64,000 nucleotides of DNA from Timema cristinae. Lineage: Eukaryota; Arthropoda; Insecta; Phasmatodea; Timematidae. A model generated the notes under the pieces. That model searched no databases. It had not been told where the DNA came from and saw only the letters and a program-made list of their open reading frames with translations. Positions within the stretch are counted from its first letter, which is position 1, and the number at the start of each line of letters is the position of its first letter. The DNA lies in the NCBI GenBank assembly GCA_039000515.1, contig JBCFYV010000100.1, positions 25,840,351 through 25,904,350 on the forward strand, given 5' to 3'. This document shows positions 44,043-55,963 of the stretch, piece by piece. The position numbers were made by a program, and so were the translations under genes.

Positions 44043-44280
44043 ACCCGCATCGGTGGCCGAATGGTCTAACGCGTAATTATTGTGTTAGCCTGGATTGCCG
44101 GTGACGTGGATATCATAGTTCAAAACCAGGTCAGATGTACCGAGGTTGTTTTCTAATGATTTCTACGCAAATGAGTGTGCATTTCCTTTTTAAAAATATA
44201 CATATACCTTCCTCAACACTAATTCACTAGCGTAATTCTTATAAACTTAAAACCTGAAAGTATATCAAAACGCGGCGAGG
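44043..44280 (+). mobile_element. SINE-B copy, older subfamily
   Basis: ACCCGCATCGGTGGCCGAAT, B-box remnant AGTTCAAAACCAGG, body, and terminus AAAACGCGGCGAGG. Confidence 0.8.
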
Positions 44281-44635
44281 GAAAAAAAAAGGGAAGGTAT
44301 AAAATATTTTAAACTTTTTTTAAAATCGTACGACTCAGGAGACACCTTTGTAAGAAGTAAGGTCCATAATTGGGACGGTGCAAGTTTCCACCGTGGGTCT
44401 TTGTTACGTCGGTGTTTTCTGTGTGGATGACATCAATCTTTGGACACTCCCAGCATTATCCTTCAACCACATCTTACAAATCACCGCATCCAACTGTCGT
44501 GTCTAGATTTGTAAATGACGATGGTAGATATTTAAAATGATTATCTTATTGGTTCATCTATTATATCAACGAAACAAAAGTGTTTTTATACCTGTAGCTC
44601 ATGTTTTTGTAAAATAAAATAAAAAGTTCAACACA

Positions 44636-44846
44636 GTTTTATTATTCATTCTGGTTATACGTGTATTTACTAATTACATTAATGTGTTAGGGATTAGAAA
44701 GGTTTAGTCTAGAGGAAGTGTACCCGCATTTGCGTGGAGGCAGAGTGAAAAACCATTTAGGATTTAAAAAAATTCAGTGCACCCGAATGGGATCAAGCCC
44801 CGATCTCCCCGTCTTTTTCCATCTATTCTAACACGAGAGTAGTGTA
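44636..44846 (-). mobile_element. SINE-B copy
   Basis: ATTATTCATTCTGGTTATAC, GCATTTGCGTGGAGGCAGAG and GGGATCAAGCCCCGATCTCC. Confidence 0.8.
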
Positions 44847-45051
44847 ATTATTTTAGTAGATAAACTTGTGCTGAAACAATCATGGCAACCACAGGCATTA
44901 GCAGCACAGTTCATTAGGGTGTGCTTAATACGGTACAGCCTATAGAGTATGAAGGTTCAAGGTCATAGATTTGAGCTAGTGAAGGGGATTGCGGATTGAG
45001 TAAAAATGTCAATTAAAAATAACATTATTTGTATTCATTATATATATATAT

Positions 45052-45249
45052 TGCTTTGCGTCTTACTACCTATTCAGATAATACGCATGTATACTAATTA
45101 CTCTGAGTTATGGACGAGGAAGCTTGAATATAAAGGAAGTGTACTCAGATTTTCGTGGAGGGAGAGTGGAAAATCATTTAAGAAAAACTATCCTCTCAGT
45201 ACACCAGACCGAGATTTGAGCATCAATCATGTGACTACCAAAGCAGATC
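45052..45249 (-). mobile_element. SINE-B copy, decayed
   Basis: TTTGCGTCTTACTACCTATT, TTTTCGTGGAGGGAGAGTGG and head scrap GTGACTACCAAAGCAG, preceded by a short TA run. Confidence 0.75.
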
Positions 45250-47299
45250 TCATAAAAATTAATATAAAGTTTAACAATACCAACATCTTTTTTTTAAATA
45301 ATAAAAACAAAAGTTTACTTAAAAATAACAAAGCTTAAAAAAAAAGTAGATGCATAATGATAATGACGCGGATCTTGATGACATTTTATTTGTTGTTAAT
45401 CACATGCAATACTCATAAGTACATACACTCTGTTATGATGATATGGTATTTATATATTGATATTTTACCCGTGATACGGCGCCAATTAAGATGATACGGA
45501 TTTATAATAAGATAATACCCTGTGATTGAGCAGCATCTATAACGATATTGGGTTTTGCGTTGATGACGACGCGAACATGCCTTACTGCGCACTTGCTCGC
45601 GGTTATGTGATCCGAGTATACTTGGTACTTATAATTATGAAATTAGAAAGTATTTTGATGTTGCACATATTTTATTTAACTGATTACACCGTCAGTACTA
45701 AATATATGATATAAAATTATATGATTTAAGGATTGTTTTTCTACGATATTATATGTTCCGTGTTCCATGTACTGTGTAATATCATATTCTCTGTATATTT
45801 GTGTTACCGCTGCACTGTGAATTACTGTATTTGATATATTACCGAGTTCTCTGTGGATTCATACACACAAGCGGCTTATATATGACCTACCCCTGGCCTC
45901 TTGGACCCCTTGTCACCAGTGTTAAAAGTAACTGATAAGACACCTGGTGACAGGTGTTGTGAAGGCTGGCTTCCTATTGGGCAGAGGGATCCAGCGGGTC
46001 ACAAAATTTTGCTAAATACTACTAGGTGATCTTTTAAAGAAAAAATCAGTTTTATGGTGCAATGCATTGACATTATTTCCAAAAGCGCGTCATTCTCCAT
46101 GGATGAAGCATTAATAGGATATTTTATATACTAGACTTAAAAGAAAAATGCACTTCATTCATGACTTTTTAAATAAATGAGAGGGGTCCAAAAAAGTATC
46201 ATTACACTGTTCATGATCCCCTTGTTGTAAAAATATATATATTTTATGTCATTTTTTGGTCTCTCTGTGTCATTTTGGAATTTCAGGTCATATTTTCATA
46301 GTTTGCGTCATTTTTAGGCATTTTGAGTAATTTAAAGTCATTTACCTTGAATAAATATATATTTTTAAATAGTATCAATGTTTATATATTTATAAATACT
46401 CAAACATTAATATTTCTACACACATAGCTGTCGGAATGAGAAGATAATGTATGTAGGCAATGAACTTTGTGATCATCTTTGCATGTCTAATTGTAAAATA
46501 CACATTCCTGTGTGAGACGCTGAGACTTCTGAAGCAAATATTTGTAAATAAATATTATATTTCTCAAAATGCAAGAGTTTAGTTGTTAAAGACTTCAATG
46601 CATGGATATTTTTGAGTTTCCCCTTGTAAATTACGTGTTTGGTTTGGTTGTGTGAATTCATTACGAGTTTGTTCATAATTTTAGGTCATTTTTTTTTGTA
46701 GATTTCTAGTAATTTTTTTTTAACTATGAGGTAATTTTCTAAGTCATTTTTGGATCATCAAAGTCCAGACCATGACAAAGAATTATACAATCGAAATTAA
46801 CCCTAACATATTGATTCCTAGCATTCTATATTACTCAAAACGGCGTTTAATACGTAACACATACAGCCTAGTTTGAATTTTAAAACCCAATTAAATTACT
46901 AAGAAAATTCGTTGTTTTAGACAGTAGGGTGTGCCTAGGACACATTGCTTGGGCACACCCAACACACCCAGTACGCACGCCTTTGATGGTAATAACCAGA
47001 GAAATCTCCACTACAAAAACATCCAACGTGTTTTATAAACAATAATTGTTTTGGGAATATTTAATTTTACCAACACAAACTACCTCTGGGAAAATGTTAA
47101 CTTTAAAAAGTATTTTCAAACAAACCTATCTAGTTTTTTTTAAACTATCAATATATGTATAGGATACCTTAAATTATAACCATTTTTTTTAACTTGAACA
47201 TTTTGTCTTACTTCTAACTTTGAAAGACAAGGAAATCGGTGTTCGATTGGTTAATGTATCTCTTCTGCGCATGCGTCTGTATTGTAGAGAACATGAGTT
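45250..47299. other. Stretch with no recognised gene or element
   Basis: Holds a GTCATTTT-rich segment (46240-46340 and 46685-46760), a short hairpin GGGTGTGCC/GGCACACCC at 46927-46960, and otherwise AT-rich sequence. Confidence 0.5.
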
Positions 47300-47607
47300 G
47301 AGGGAAGTGTTTTCGCAGTTTTTATAACAAAAAATTTGTTTACTCAAAATAAATAAAATATTGCTCCAGTAGAAACATAAAGTTTAATTTTCTTCACATG
47401 GTGACGTCAAGAGTTGTTGAATATCTGCTATGACTATAAAGCATTAGATGACAAATTTTTTATATTGATAAAAAAAGTCGTCATTAAATTCCAGGACACC
47501 CTTGATAGATATTCAATAAATGTTGAGGTCATCATGAGAAGAAAATTAAAAACTTTGTATTTCTACTGGAGCAATATTTTATTTATTTTGAGTAAACGTA
47601 AACATCA
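47300..47607. mobile_element. Palindromic family H, copy 3
   Basis: Cleanest palindrome: TTTACTCAAAATAAATAAAA and its complement TTTTATTTATTTTGAGTAAA bracket arms with TTGCTCCAGTAGAAA and TTTCTACTGGAGCAA, meeting near 47456 around TTTTTTATATTGAT. Confidence 0.85.
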
Positions 47608-47685
47608 CTAAAAACTATACTTACTCTATTTCCAAATAACAAACACGTCGTCATAGCTTGTGTTGATAAATTATTTTATATATAT

Positions 47686-47910
47686 AGCACCACGTCTTAA
47701 CACCGGTTCAGGTTATACGCTTATATACTAATTACGCTACTAAGTTAGGCTTGAGGAAGGTTGAATTTTAAGGAAGTGTACCCACCTTTGTGTGGAAGAA
47801 GAGTAGAATCCCATTTAGAAAAAAATCACCCGACTGGATTCGAACCCCGATCTCACTGTTATCGGTAGTCTAGTCTAACACGAGAGTGGCACCTTAGACC
47901 ATGTGTTCAT
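47686..47910 (-). mobile_element. SINE-B copy
   Basis: AGCACCACGTCTTAACACCG, ACCTTTGTGTGGAAGAAGAG and GGATTCGAACCCCGATCTC. Confidence 0.83.
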
Positions 47911-48469
47911 TGTGTTGCTAATATTCCCCAAGAAAGTTGGTTGTAATTAATTTAGTACTGAATTAAGTACGGAAACATTGACAGTGGGTTCAAGGTTTTT
48001 CTTCGAACACACATACGATTAACGTATAATTTATAAAAAATCATTTTCATCCTAGTGTGATTTTCTGTATTCTAAACCAGAATACACCTGAAATTATATG
48101 AATAGAATAATTTTATCTTTTTAAAATCATTCCAATTTTTTTTAAGCTAAAAAAATTATCCAACATTAATTTCGTTTTTATCTAATGACTAATGTGAAAA
48201 ACCGCATATATATGTTATGTCTTTTTATAAACTAGTAGCTTACGTATCTCATTTAACTGGTTAATCGGGATAGTTAAAGCATTAATTAGCCCAAGAATAA
48301 CGCGTAGCTTGGATTCCTTATAATGGACATTAGAAGCACCTTTTAGAAAAGGCAAACATATTTTTTGTAGTCAAAATTGAATACATTTTACAATAGTATA
48401 TGATGCTATGCTTAAAAAAATTAAATACATAAGACAAAAGTAACGTATTTTTAAATACACTATACAAAC

Positions 48470-48680
48470 ATTAAGAGCTTGAGAAGCTTCCAAATGTTGA
48501 AGTTTAAGGTCAAATCTCCTTAGCTTTCGACACCCACATTAATCTTCGAAACATTTCGAAAAAAAGAAAAACATATAGGTTATGAAAATGTTTGAAATAT
48601 TTGACTAAATATGACATTTACCAACATATTACAATCCTGTTTAGAACAGCCGATAAATAGTATTTCACCAGAGACCATTT
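48470..48680 (+). repeat. Dispersed repeat K, copy 2
   Basis: TTAAGGTCAAATCTCCTTAG, TCGACACCCACATTAATCTT and CCGATAAATAGTATTTCACC; the hAT element at 48682 begins at its end. Confidence 0.6.
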
Positions 48681-48681
48681 A

Positions 48682-49348
48682 AGGGTGTCCATCCAAACTG
48701 TATTTTTAAATTCCCTGACTTTTCCAGGTTTTTCAGATCCAATTCACTTTTCCCAAACCACTATTTATCGATATTACGTATATTATGAAAATATTTTTTT
48801 AAATCACAGATTAAATAGGTTTTTCTCTAGATACATACACATTCTGAAATTGTGTCACTCAACAAAGGGATTAAACCAATTCTGCCTACGGGAAAATAGA
48901 CTATTTCAAGTTAAAAATAGATTTCAGTAAAATTGTATTAAGCCATTAAAAGATTGCCTCAAGCAAGAACGGTTTAAAATAGTTGTGGGACAGAGTCATG
49001 CTTAGTTCCTTCTACTTAAAATGTAGGCCTAGTCAAATTTTGCGCATGTGAATAATCATGACTCATCTTTGGCAGAAGGGTGGAAATACACAAAATTTAC
49101 TTGACCTTGAGAAGTAATAAGTGATATTAATCTGCTCAACATGGACAATGGTGTGAAAGTGATTCTAGGTAGGTATTAACTGGAAGAAAAGTGTTATTTT
49201 GACTATTGTGAATCAACATATGAGGCTTTTTATAGACCAAATGTAAAATTTCCAGAAATTTAATAAAAATCCCTGACTTTTCCCTGACCAAGCAAATTCC
49301 CTGACAATTCTCTGTTTTTCAGGTTTTACAGGTCGCTGGACACCCTGC
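48682..49348. mobile_element. Non-autonomous hAT-like element with CAGGGTGTCC ends
   Basis: Left AGGGTGTCCATCCAAACTG with AAATTCCCTGACTTTTCCAG soon after; right end GGACACCCTG preceded by CCCTGACTTTTCCCTGACC and AATTCCCTGACAATTCTC. Ends of this form (CAGGGTGTCC plus TCAGGGAA motifs) are a widespread animal hAT type. CATTT flanks both sides. No transposase remains. Confidence 0.7.
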
Positions 49349-49499
49349 ATTTGTTTTATCGTATGACATATATGCCAGAGCGGGACATGACATCCATGTT
49401 CGGTCAACTTATGTGTAGAATATTCGACACTGTTGGCCCAGAACGTTGTCCAGGGTACACCATGGGGGGCTGTGTACACGTCGTACCCGCTATGATATG

Positions 49500-49685
49500 A
49501 TGTGATGATAGTTATTAAGACGCTGTGGAGTTGGTTATGATCTTAAGCCTGGTTAACAAAACCCCGGTGACCATTGGGGTAATTTCCCTCAAGGGAACAA
49601 TAACCAAGAGGTACCAGCCGTGAATGGAGCCCGGGACCCCTAGACTCGTAGCCAAGTGCACTGACCACTACACCACGAGAAACCA
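49500..49685 (-). mobile_element. SINE-E copy 2
   Basis: Minus strand CGTGGTGTAGTGGTCAGTGC (A box), GGGCTCCATTCACGG (B box), TTACCCCAATGGTCACCGGG; same body as 23270-23530. Confidence 0.83.
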
Positions 49686-49689
49686 CCGA

Positions 49690-51015
49690 CTAGTGATTAA
49701 ATGATAAAAAAGAGCGTAAGCATAGATAAATTCATATATGTCAGCATAAAATAATATATTGCGCTCTATATTTTACTAAAACTTTTCTCTTTGCTTAACT
49801 GCACTTAATGGTCATTTAAAAATTAAAAGTAGTTTTAAGGCCGTTGGCCTTGTCGATTGCAAGTCTAAAACCAATTTTGTGGGGTGGTGGGCGGGAGGGT
49901 AAAAGGCATGGCATGGCTTCACAACCGACCAAAATATCCTTCCGCGTCAACAAGAAAAGATTAATCATGGAAACCGTAGATGGTGATATCTACAAGACAG
50001 TTCTTACGGAAAAAAATCATACGTTTGTAAATATCAGTTTTCTCTAGAACGAGTGAGATTTTTATGTTAATATTTTTAACACCCCTTTTAAGATAATCTA
50101 TCGATGTTTATTAATTGTTACATTTTCTTATTTTTTGTTATGAAGCCAGCAGTTTTCTATTGAAAGATATCAATTGTATCGGTATTTTATCATGTTTAAT
50201 TATAGAAGAGGTGTGTATATAAAAAGTACAACTTGATCAACAGGCTTCTATTCTTGAACAAACCGTTTCCGAAAAGAAAATTGCAAAACAATAACAATTC
50301 TTGAAGATAACCGTTTGTTCTCATGGCTCTGCATTTTCACGCCAAATGAAAAGGGTCAATCGCCTTAAGTGACAACAAAAAACCTCAACTTCAACTTTGC
50401 TTCGCATGTTTAAATCTTCGCTTCGACTTACTGTAGCAGTGTTGATTCCATAATATGTAAATTCAATACTGTTTCATAACCAATCATTTGAGTTGAGACA
50501 AGTGAAACTTTCTCCAGACTGGTTAGTTCCTGGAATTTCTGTAAATATGAGTAGCTTAATCGGCTAGGGGGCACCACAAACGTCTAGAACTAGTTTGGCC
50601 TCCCAAAGTAAGCTGAGGTAGATTATGCAAAACGTTCTCTAACCATTTCAACACTTCTAAGAAGCCCTACTCTCTGCAAAGAGCTTAGAAGCTATTCACT
50701 CGGACAAACGGTAGAGTTTATCCATGGAATAAAGGCACAGGAAAACAGTGGCGCCTATAGAAATTTACTTTTGGGGCAGAAGCATAAACTAGTCACTAAT
50801 ATAATGTATCAACGATATTATTTCTGTTGTTTTTTTTCCTATGTGGAATTTTAGGAACCATTTTAATTTGTACCTTTTGAATATCGAATTGTGGTCCTTC
50901 TTTTAAAATTCATCCGACGCAAATTACATCTTCAGTGCTTTATATATTATACTGGTGCGAATACAGGTAATTACTTTTAACATAAATAACTAACCGTATC
51001 TGTGGGAACGTAATA
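49690..51015. other. Stretch without recognised genes
   Basis: A segment near 50350-50440 (AAGTGACAACAAAAAACCTC, GCTTCGCATGTTTAAATCTTCG) resembles the two sequences that flank the TIR element at 55637-57121 and serves as an approximate empty site. CAGTGGCGCC at about 50752 could be a hAT end, without a partner. Confidence 0.5.
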
Positions 51016-51017
51016 TA

Positions 51018-51190
51018 AACGTCAGGCTCCTATAGTTTGGTTTACAGGTGATGAAGATGTACGGGTTCGAATCCCAGCTAGGTATACTAAAAGGTGTTTT
51101 TTCCTAATTGGTTTTGCCCTCTCCCTCCACGTGAATGTGGGTACATTTATTCTATAAACTTCTTCATCCCTACCCCATTAATATAGTTGT
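51018..51190 (+). mobile_element. Degenerate SINE-B copy without 3' domain
   Basis: ACGGGTTCGAATCCCAGCTA (B box), TCCCTCCACGTGAATGTGGG and CATCCCTACCCCATTAATAT. Confidence 0.72.
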
Positions 51191-51197
51191 TTTTTTT

Positions 51198-51532
51198 AGC
51201 ACCGCGTCTTACTACCCCTTTGGGTTAGACGCCTATATACTAATTACACTAATGGGTTTGAAAGATGAGTAAGGTTCCATTTTAGAGGCAGTGTACCTGC
51301 ATTTACGTGAAGGGAGAGTGGAAAACTATGTTGGAAAAATCACCCTCATTACACCCGACCGAGATTAGAGCCGTAATTTCCCCGTCATCGGCAGTCGAGT
51401 CTATTGTGAGGGTAATGCCTTAGACCAGTGGTTTTCAACAGGTGGCCCACGAAGGATGTCAGTCTGGTCCGAAGTAAATAATTAATCTGAATATATAACC
51501 CAACAATGCTGTTTTAACTTGTATATTATATT

Positions 51533-51577
<45 letters not shown>

Positions 51578-51743
51578 CCTATATATATGTCAATATTAAC
51601 TTTTATAAATATTAGGATAAAAATAATGTGTATAATATAATGAGGTACTTAGTTTTTTGTTTTGAGTGTAAGTAAATGTGGTCCTTGGTGAGAAGTAATA
51701 ATTGAGGACCAGTGCCTTAGACCATACAGCCACCGAAGCGGGT
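51198..51743 (-). mobile_element. SINE-B copy interrupted by a hAT MITE
   Basis: AGCACCGCGTCTTACTACCC through GCAGTCGAGTCTATTGTGAG, then the MITE at 51426-51714, then the end of the head ACCATACAGCCACCGAAGCG. Confidence 0.9.
51426..51714. mobile_element. hAT MITE with perfect 8-bp duplication
   Basis: CAGTGGTTTTCAACAGGTGG at the left; complement of the right end CACTGGTCCTCAATTATTAC. Both sides carry CCTTAGAC (51418-51425 and 51715-51722), an exact 8-bp duplication as hAT elements make. 289 bp; contains an (AT)n run at 51537-51574. The target is inside a SINE-B head. Confidence 0.92.
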
Positions 51744-51753
51744 ACTATTAACA

Positions 51754-51952
51754 TATAGTAGGATTCTGGCAGAAAGAACAGAATTTAGCAGTTACAAAAA
51801 TTATTTAAACAATAACGTCAAGTCATGTGATCTGCAATTGCCACTTTTGAAAGCTATGATCAATACCTTTAAAATAATAATCATAGTATAATGTTGGCTT
51901 CAAAAAAAAACTTTTTTTCTAAGCTGTTCTTCCTATGAAAATTGGACTATAG
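51754..51952 (+). mobile_element. MITE-G copy 8
   Basis: Left TATAGTAGGATTCTGGCAGA, core TCATGTGATCTGCAATTGCC, right CTTCCTATGAAAATTGGACT-ATA. It begins about 10 bases after the SINE-B. Confidence 0.82.
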
Positions 51953-52227
51953 TTAAGTGAGTATAGTCTCTATCACGGATATTTAACCTTTTTCAACTGA
52001 CGGTACACTGAACAAACGGCACCATTAGTTTTTTAAAGGAAATGTTATGCGTTAAGATTGTGTTTAAGAGTCCAATAACTAAAATACTAATAATTTTGTA
52101 ATTTTTAAAAATTAATGTTGATCATGTATTAAACAATATTTATTCTTACTTTTTTTTCTCTTTTTTTTACCCCTTCATTTAGTAGCTATATCTCCCTAAA
52201 CTCGGGTTGTAAAACGCTTGTCTAGAC

Positions 52228-52705
52228 CCGGTGTCGGCAACATTTTAGTAGTGTTGTGCCCAAGTAATATTGCCAAGTCACTCAGCGTGCCAACCAACCT
52301 AAGTTCACCCAAATCGTTTATACTAGTTAACTAATAGAACTATTAAAACAAATCTAAGTTAATCTTGTGAAATGTAAATGTAACCACTTGATTCTAAATC
52401 GAATACATTAAATAACGACTGTTTATTGAATATTTAATATTTCAATAAAAATCGGAATATATACAACAGTTTTAAATGTGTTTAACAAAATTTAAGTTGG
52501 GAAAATATTAGTTTGAAATTTTGGAACAAAACAATTTGAAATCATTTAAACATAAAACACGTTGTTTTTAAAACTATTACTCACATCAATGGTTTTAATT
52601 AAGAATAAAGGTTTTATATTATTTTTGTTCAAATTGCTCAGGGTGACATTGAAAATCATTCGTCGTGCCACTCTTGGCGCGCGTGCTGTAGGTTGCCGAC
52701 CTCTG
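52228..52705. mobile_element. hAT MITE with near-perfect 8-bp duplication
   Basis: Left CCGGTGTCGGCAACATTTTA, right complement CAGAGGTCGGCAACCTACAG. Flanks GTCTAGAC (52220-52227) and GTCTAGAA (52706-52713) agree at seven of eight. GTTGTGCC/GCACGACG-type motifs lie inside both ends. Confidence 0.8.
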
Positions 52706-53481
52706 GTCTAGAAGGTTAGTAGGATTCGGGGGTATAAACAACACAAAATGCTCTATATCAACCTTTAGCTATGAGCCTTTGAAAAGTTGCCATTTAAAAC
52801 CTGCTGTTTTATGTGAAATTTTTATTCGAATTTTACTGTTGATCCGAGTAGAAACAGACTTTATCATAATAATTAAACTGTAAATTAACTAAACGACCAA
52901 GAATTGTATGTAGCTATCAGGCAAATGTAATTACAGCCAACTTAATAGAAAAGAAATAGCTCCTTTCTACCAAGAATTAGTTATGTCAGAACAAAGTCTC
53001 ATATCGGTCTTAGAATCTAGAGACTGGGATTCGATTTCATTCGAATTTTTCCATTTTATGTGATTTTTTTTTTATTAGGGACGTTCAAGTATTACGTAAG
53101 TACCTTAGGAGGGAGGGGGTTCGAGCTTTGCTTATTTTTGCGAAAAAAAAGGCGAAAGGGGAGGGGGTCCCAACAGTGCTTACGTAAGACAGAGAAAGAC
53201 GGGCAAAATTGAGGGAGGGCGCTTTACAAGCCTCTTGGACTTTGGGCAGCAATGAAGATGCTGAGGAGCTAAATGAGAGAAGAATGGAGAAACCTATAGA
53301 AGTAAGCAAAATCTCAAGTGACATAACCCCCCCCCCCCCCCAAATAGAAACATAATAATTGAAAGAGCTGAGACGTGGGTTCAAGGACCTAAGTATTCGA
53401 ATTAAATTGAGTTTATAGTGTTTTTTTATAAATATAATAGTCATGTATTCAATAACAACACTTTTTTTATTACGTCAATTA

Positions 53482-53482
<1 letters not shown>

Positions 53483-53517
<35 letters not shown>

Positions 53518-53783
53518 GCACCACGTCTTACTACCCGTTCGGGTTATACGCACTTACGCTAATGTGTAATGGGTAGGGTGATTCTGAGATGAAATGGAGG
53601 ACCTACAGTTTAACGTGGAATCCGAACCACGGTGGAGGCCTGGCATTCCCCACATTCACAAGATGTCTTGTCAGAGGTGAAGGAGGGGTTTGGTAATCAG
53701 ATAAATCTGTGCCGGGACCGAGGATTGAACCCCGGACCCCAGCACAGAAATCCGACACCTTACCCCTAGACCGCCAGGTCACC
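53483..53783 (-). mobile_element. Full-length SINE-A
   Basis: Long ATT tail, AGCACCACGTCTTACTACCC, body, B box complement GGATTGAACCCCGG, head ending CCGCCAGGTCACC. Preceded upstream by a poly-C run at 53327-53341. Confidence 0.93.
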
Positions 53784-53829
53784 CCCCTGCCATATACCTT
53801 ATGTCAACTGAGGTGGGTAAATGAAAACT

Positions 53830-54610
53830 TAGCAAGTATTTAAAATCAGGGACGGCTGACCCTTATTCGTAAAGGGCGAGGGAGGCAAAAAAAAAAGTTT
53901 TTAAGTGCTTGGTCTCCACTCACTCCCCAGAGGAAATGTTTTAAAATTTGATGTCCCTAAGAGCTATTTGTAGTAGTCCGCCTTCACAGGTTTTGAAAAT
54001 TAAATTTTTTACAGTTATTTGGAGTATTCTTCCAAAGAATATTTTGAAAATTAGATGCTTTTAGAAATTATGTGTAGTTTGATGAAAGTCTTTCAGATTC
54101 ATATATCAAAATATAAGTGAAATACATCTAGAGGGGGGATAGTTTATTTAAGGGAGGGGGGGGGGCAATCATTCCCTCCCCTAGACCTCACTCCCGGGTT
54201 TCACTGTCATTAGTTTGTAGTGACCCTTACCCCAGTTTTAGGAAATTAGACTAGTTTAAAAGCTTTTTTGGAGTTGTCCTCCTTCGGGAAATTTTTGAAT
54301 AGAAACCATTTAGAGTGCTCCTCCCCTAATTTTTTTTTTTCCCCTGCCAAAGATACCTCTAGGAGCTCTTAAGGTGGTCTTAACCGGAAAATGTATAAAG
54401 TTGAATGCATCTAGAAATCATTTGGGGTTTGATTCAAGGTCATTTACAGCTTCATATTCGAGAATATCAGAGGATTTGAAATATATCATAAGAAGAGGGG
54501 GTGGAGGGGGGTCGGCAGATTTATTCCATGGAGGAGACAATTATTTCCGAGGGAGAGGGAATGCCCCCTTATACCCTCGGTTCCAACTTTCACCACCCCT
54601 GACGAAAATA
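53830..54610. repeat. Internally duplicated G-rich element
   Basis: Two versions of a block with TTAGAAATTATGTGTAGTTTG..TTCATATAT..AGAGGGGGGATAG and CTAGAAATCATTTGGGGTTTG..TTCATATTC..AGAAGAGGGGGTGG lie about 350 bases apart. Possibly a tandemly duplicated repeat; class unknown. Confidence 0.45.
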
Positions 54611-54642
54611 GAAAACAATTTTTTTAATAACGAAATAATAAA

Positions 54643-54909
54643 TTATTATTATTATTATTATTTAGCACCAGGTCTTACTACCCGTTCGGGTTATACGCTT
54701 TAAGTACTAATTACGCTAATGGATTAGGAATTGGGAAGGTTGAATTAGAAGAAGTGAACCCGCATTTGCGTGGAGGGAGAGTGTAAACCCATTTAGGAAA
54801 AACCACCCCCAGTTCACCCGACCGAGATTAGAACCTCGATCTCCCCATCCTCAGCAGTCGAGCTCAACACGACTAGCGCGTTAGACAACTACGCCACCGG
54901 GGCGGGTGT
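54643..54909 (-). mobile_element. Full-length SINE-B
   Basis: ATT tail, 3' domain (CACCAGGTCTTACTACCCG), body, CGACCGAGATTAGAACCTCG, head CTACGCCACCGGGGCGGG. Flanked by AATAATAAA (54634-54642 and 54910-54918), though the duplication is AT-only. Confidence 0.92.
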
Positions 54910-54954
54910 AATAATAAAGAATACTTATTGTTTAATCTATTAAAATAGGTAGAT

Positions 54955-55240
54955 GAAATCAAATACATTGCAGTGGGAAATGAGGTTACTTTGAAAAGAT
55001 TATTCAACTGCTGAGATATCGAAATTCAGAGTAAAAATCTACTTCCTCGACTTGGGGGACACCCAAAATAACCTTCGCATCTTAGAAATGTTTTGTGAAG
55101 AAAGTGAAAACTTCGATATACCATGAACAATCGCAGCTTGCATCGATATTTGTAATATCTAATTAAATATGGAATATTTCAACATGTAAGCCTAATCACT
55201 TTAGAATAGTTACTAAACAGTATTGTAACACCAACTAATG
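54955..55240 (+). repeat. Dispersed repeat K, copy 3
   Basis: AAATCTACTTCCTCGACTTG, GGACACCCAAAATAACCTTCG and GTTACTAAACAGTATTGTAA in the order seen in copies 1 and 2. Confidence 0.5.
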
Positions 55241-55320
55241 ATTGACATCTTAAAACTAATTAATGTATGAATTCAGATATATCCGCAATGGGTTTTTATC
55301 TACTTTATCTTTGCCTATCT

Positions 55321-55570
55321 GTCGAGTCTTACTACCTGTTCAGGTTGTACGCATGCATGATAATTAATCTAATGGGGTAAGGATGAGGAAGGGAGCATTA
55401 TACAGGTAATTTAAGCACATTTACGTGTGAAGGAGAGTGGGTAAACATCTAAGGGGGGTAAACCCCCCTCAAGACCTGACAGGGATTCATTCTAACCTCG
55501 ACATCCCCGTCATCAGCAGGCCAGTCTAACGTGAGAGTGACGTCTTAGACCATACGACCACTAAAGCGGG
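55321..55570 (-). mobile_element. SINE-B copy, older subfamily
   Basis: GTCGAGTCTTACTACCTGTT, CATTTACGTGTGAAGGAGAG and ACCATACGACCACTAAAGCG. Confidence 0.82.
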
Positions 55571-55767
55571 TATCAAGAGATTTGCAATTAAAAGTAGTGT
55601 CATGTGACAACAATGAAAAACCTTCGGCTTCGACTAAGGGTACGGCCAGACTGAGCGCGCGAGCGAGCGAGCGAGCGCGCGAGCGACTAAAATATAAAAT
55701 AGAACACATTGGTTGTAATGGGGGTGGCCACACTGGAGCGAGCGAGCGAGCGAGCGCGCGAGCGACT

Positions 55768-55821
55768 GAGCGCGCGCGCTTGAAAGATAGAACTGGTTCT
55801 ATTTTTCAAGCGCGCGCGCTC
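55768..55821. repeat. 54-bp CG-rich palindrome
   Basis: GAGCGCGCGCGCTTGAAAGA and its complement meet at TAGAAC-TG-GTTCTA with one mismatch. It follows the inner GAGC array of the left arm. Confidence 0.88.
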
Positions 55822-55963
55822 GACCCGGTACAGTCTAGTTTACAGGCGCTAGGCAATATTATTGTATGTTGGTTCATTGAGTGCTGGGGAAACTTCTCAT
55901 TTTGACATGATATTTGACTTTTTTCTATCAGTAATAGGTTTAACACAGTTGCTATTAATGGCC

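Noticed and set aside
55582..55905. Arginine/serine/alanine-rich frames on both strands
   Set aside because: They are translations of the GAGC arrays in the transposon arm; both strands are open because the repeat lacks stops.
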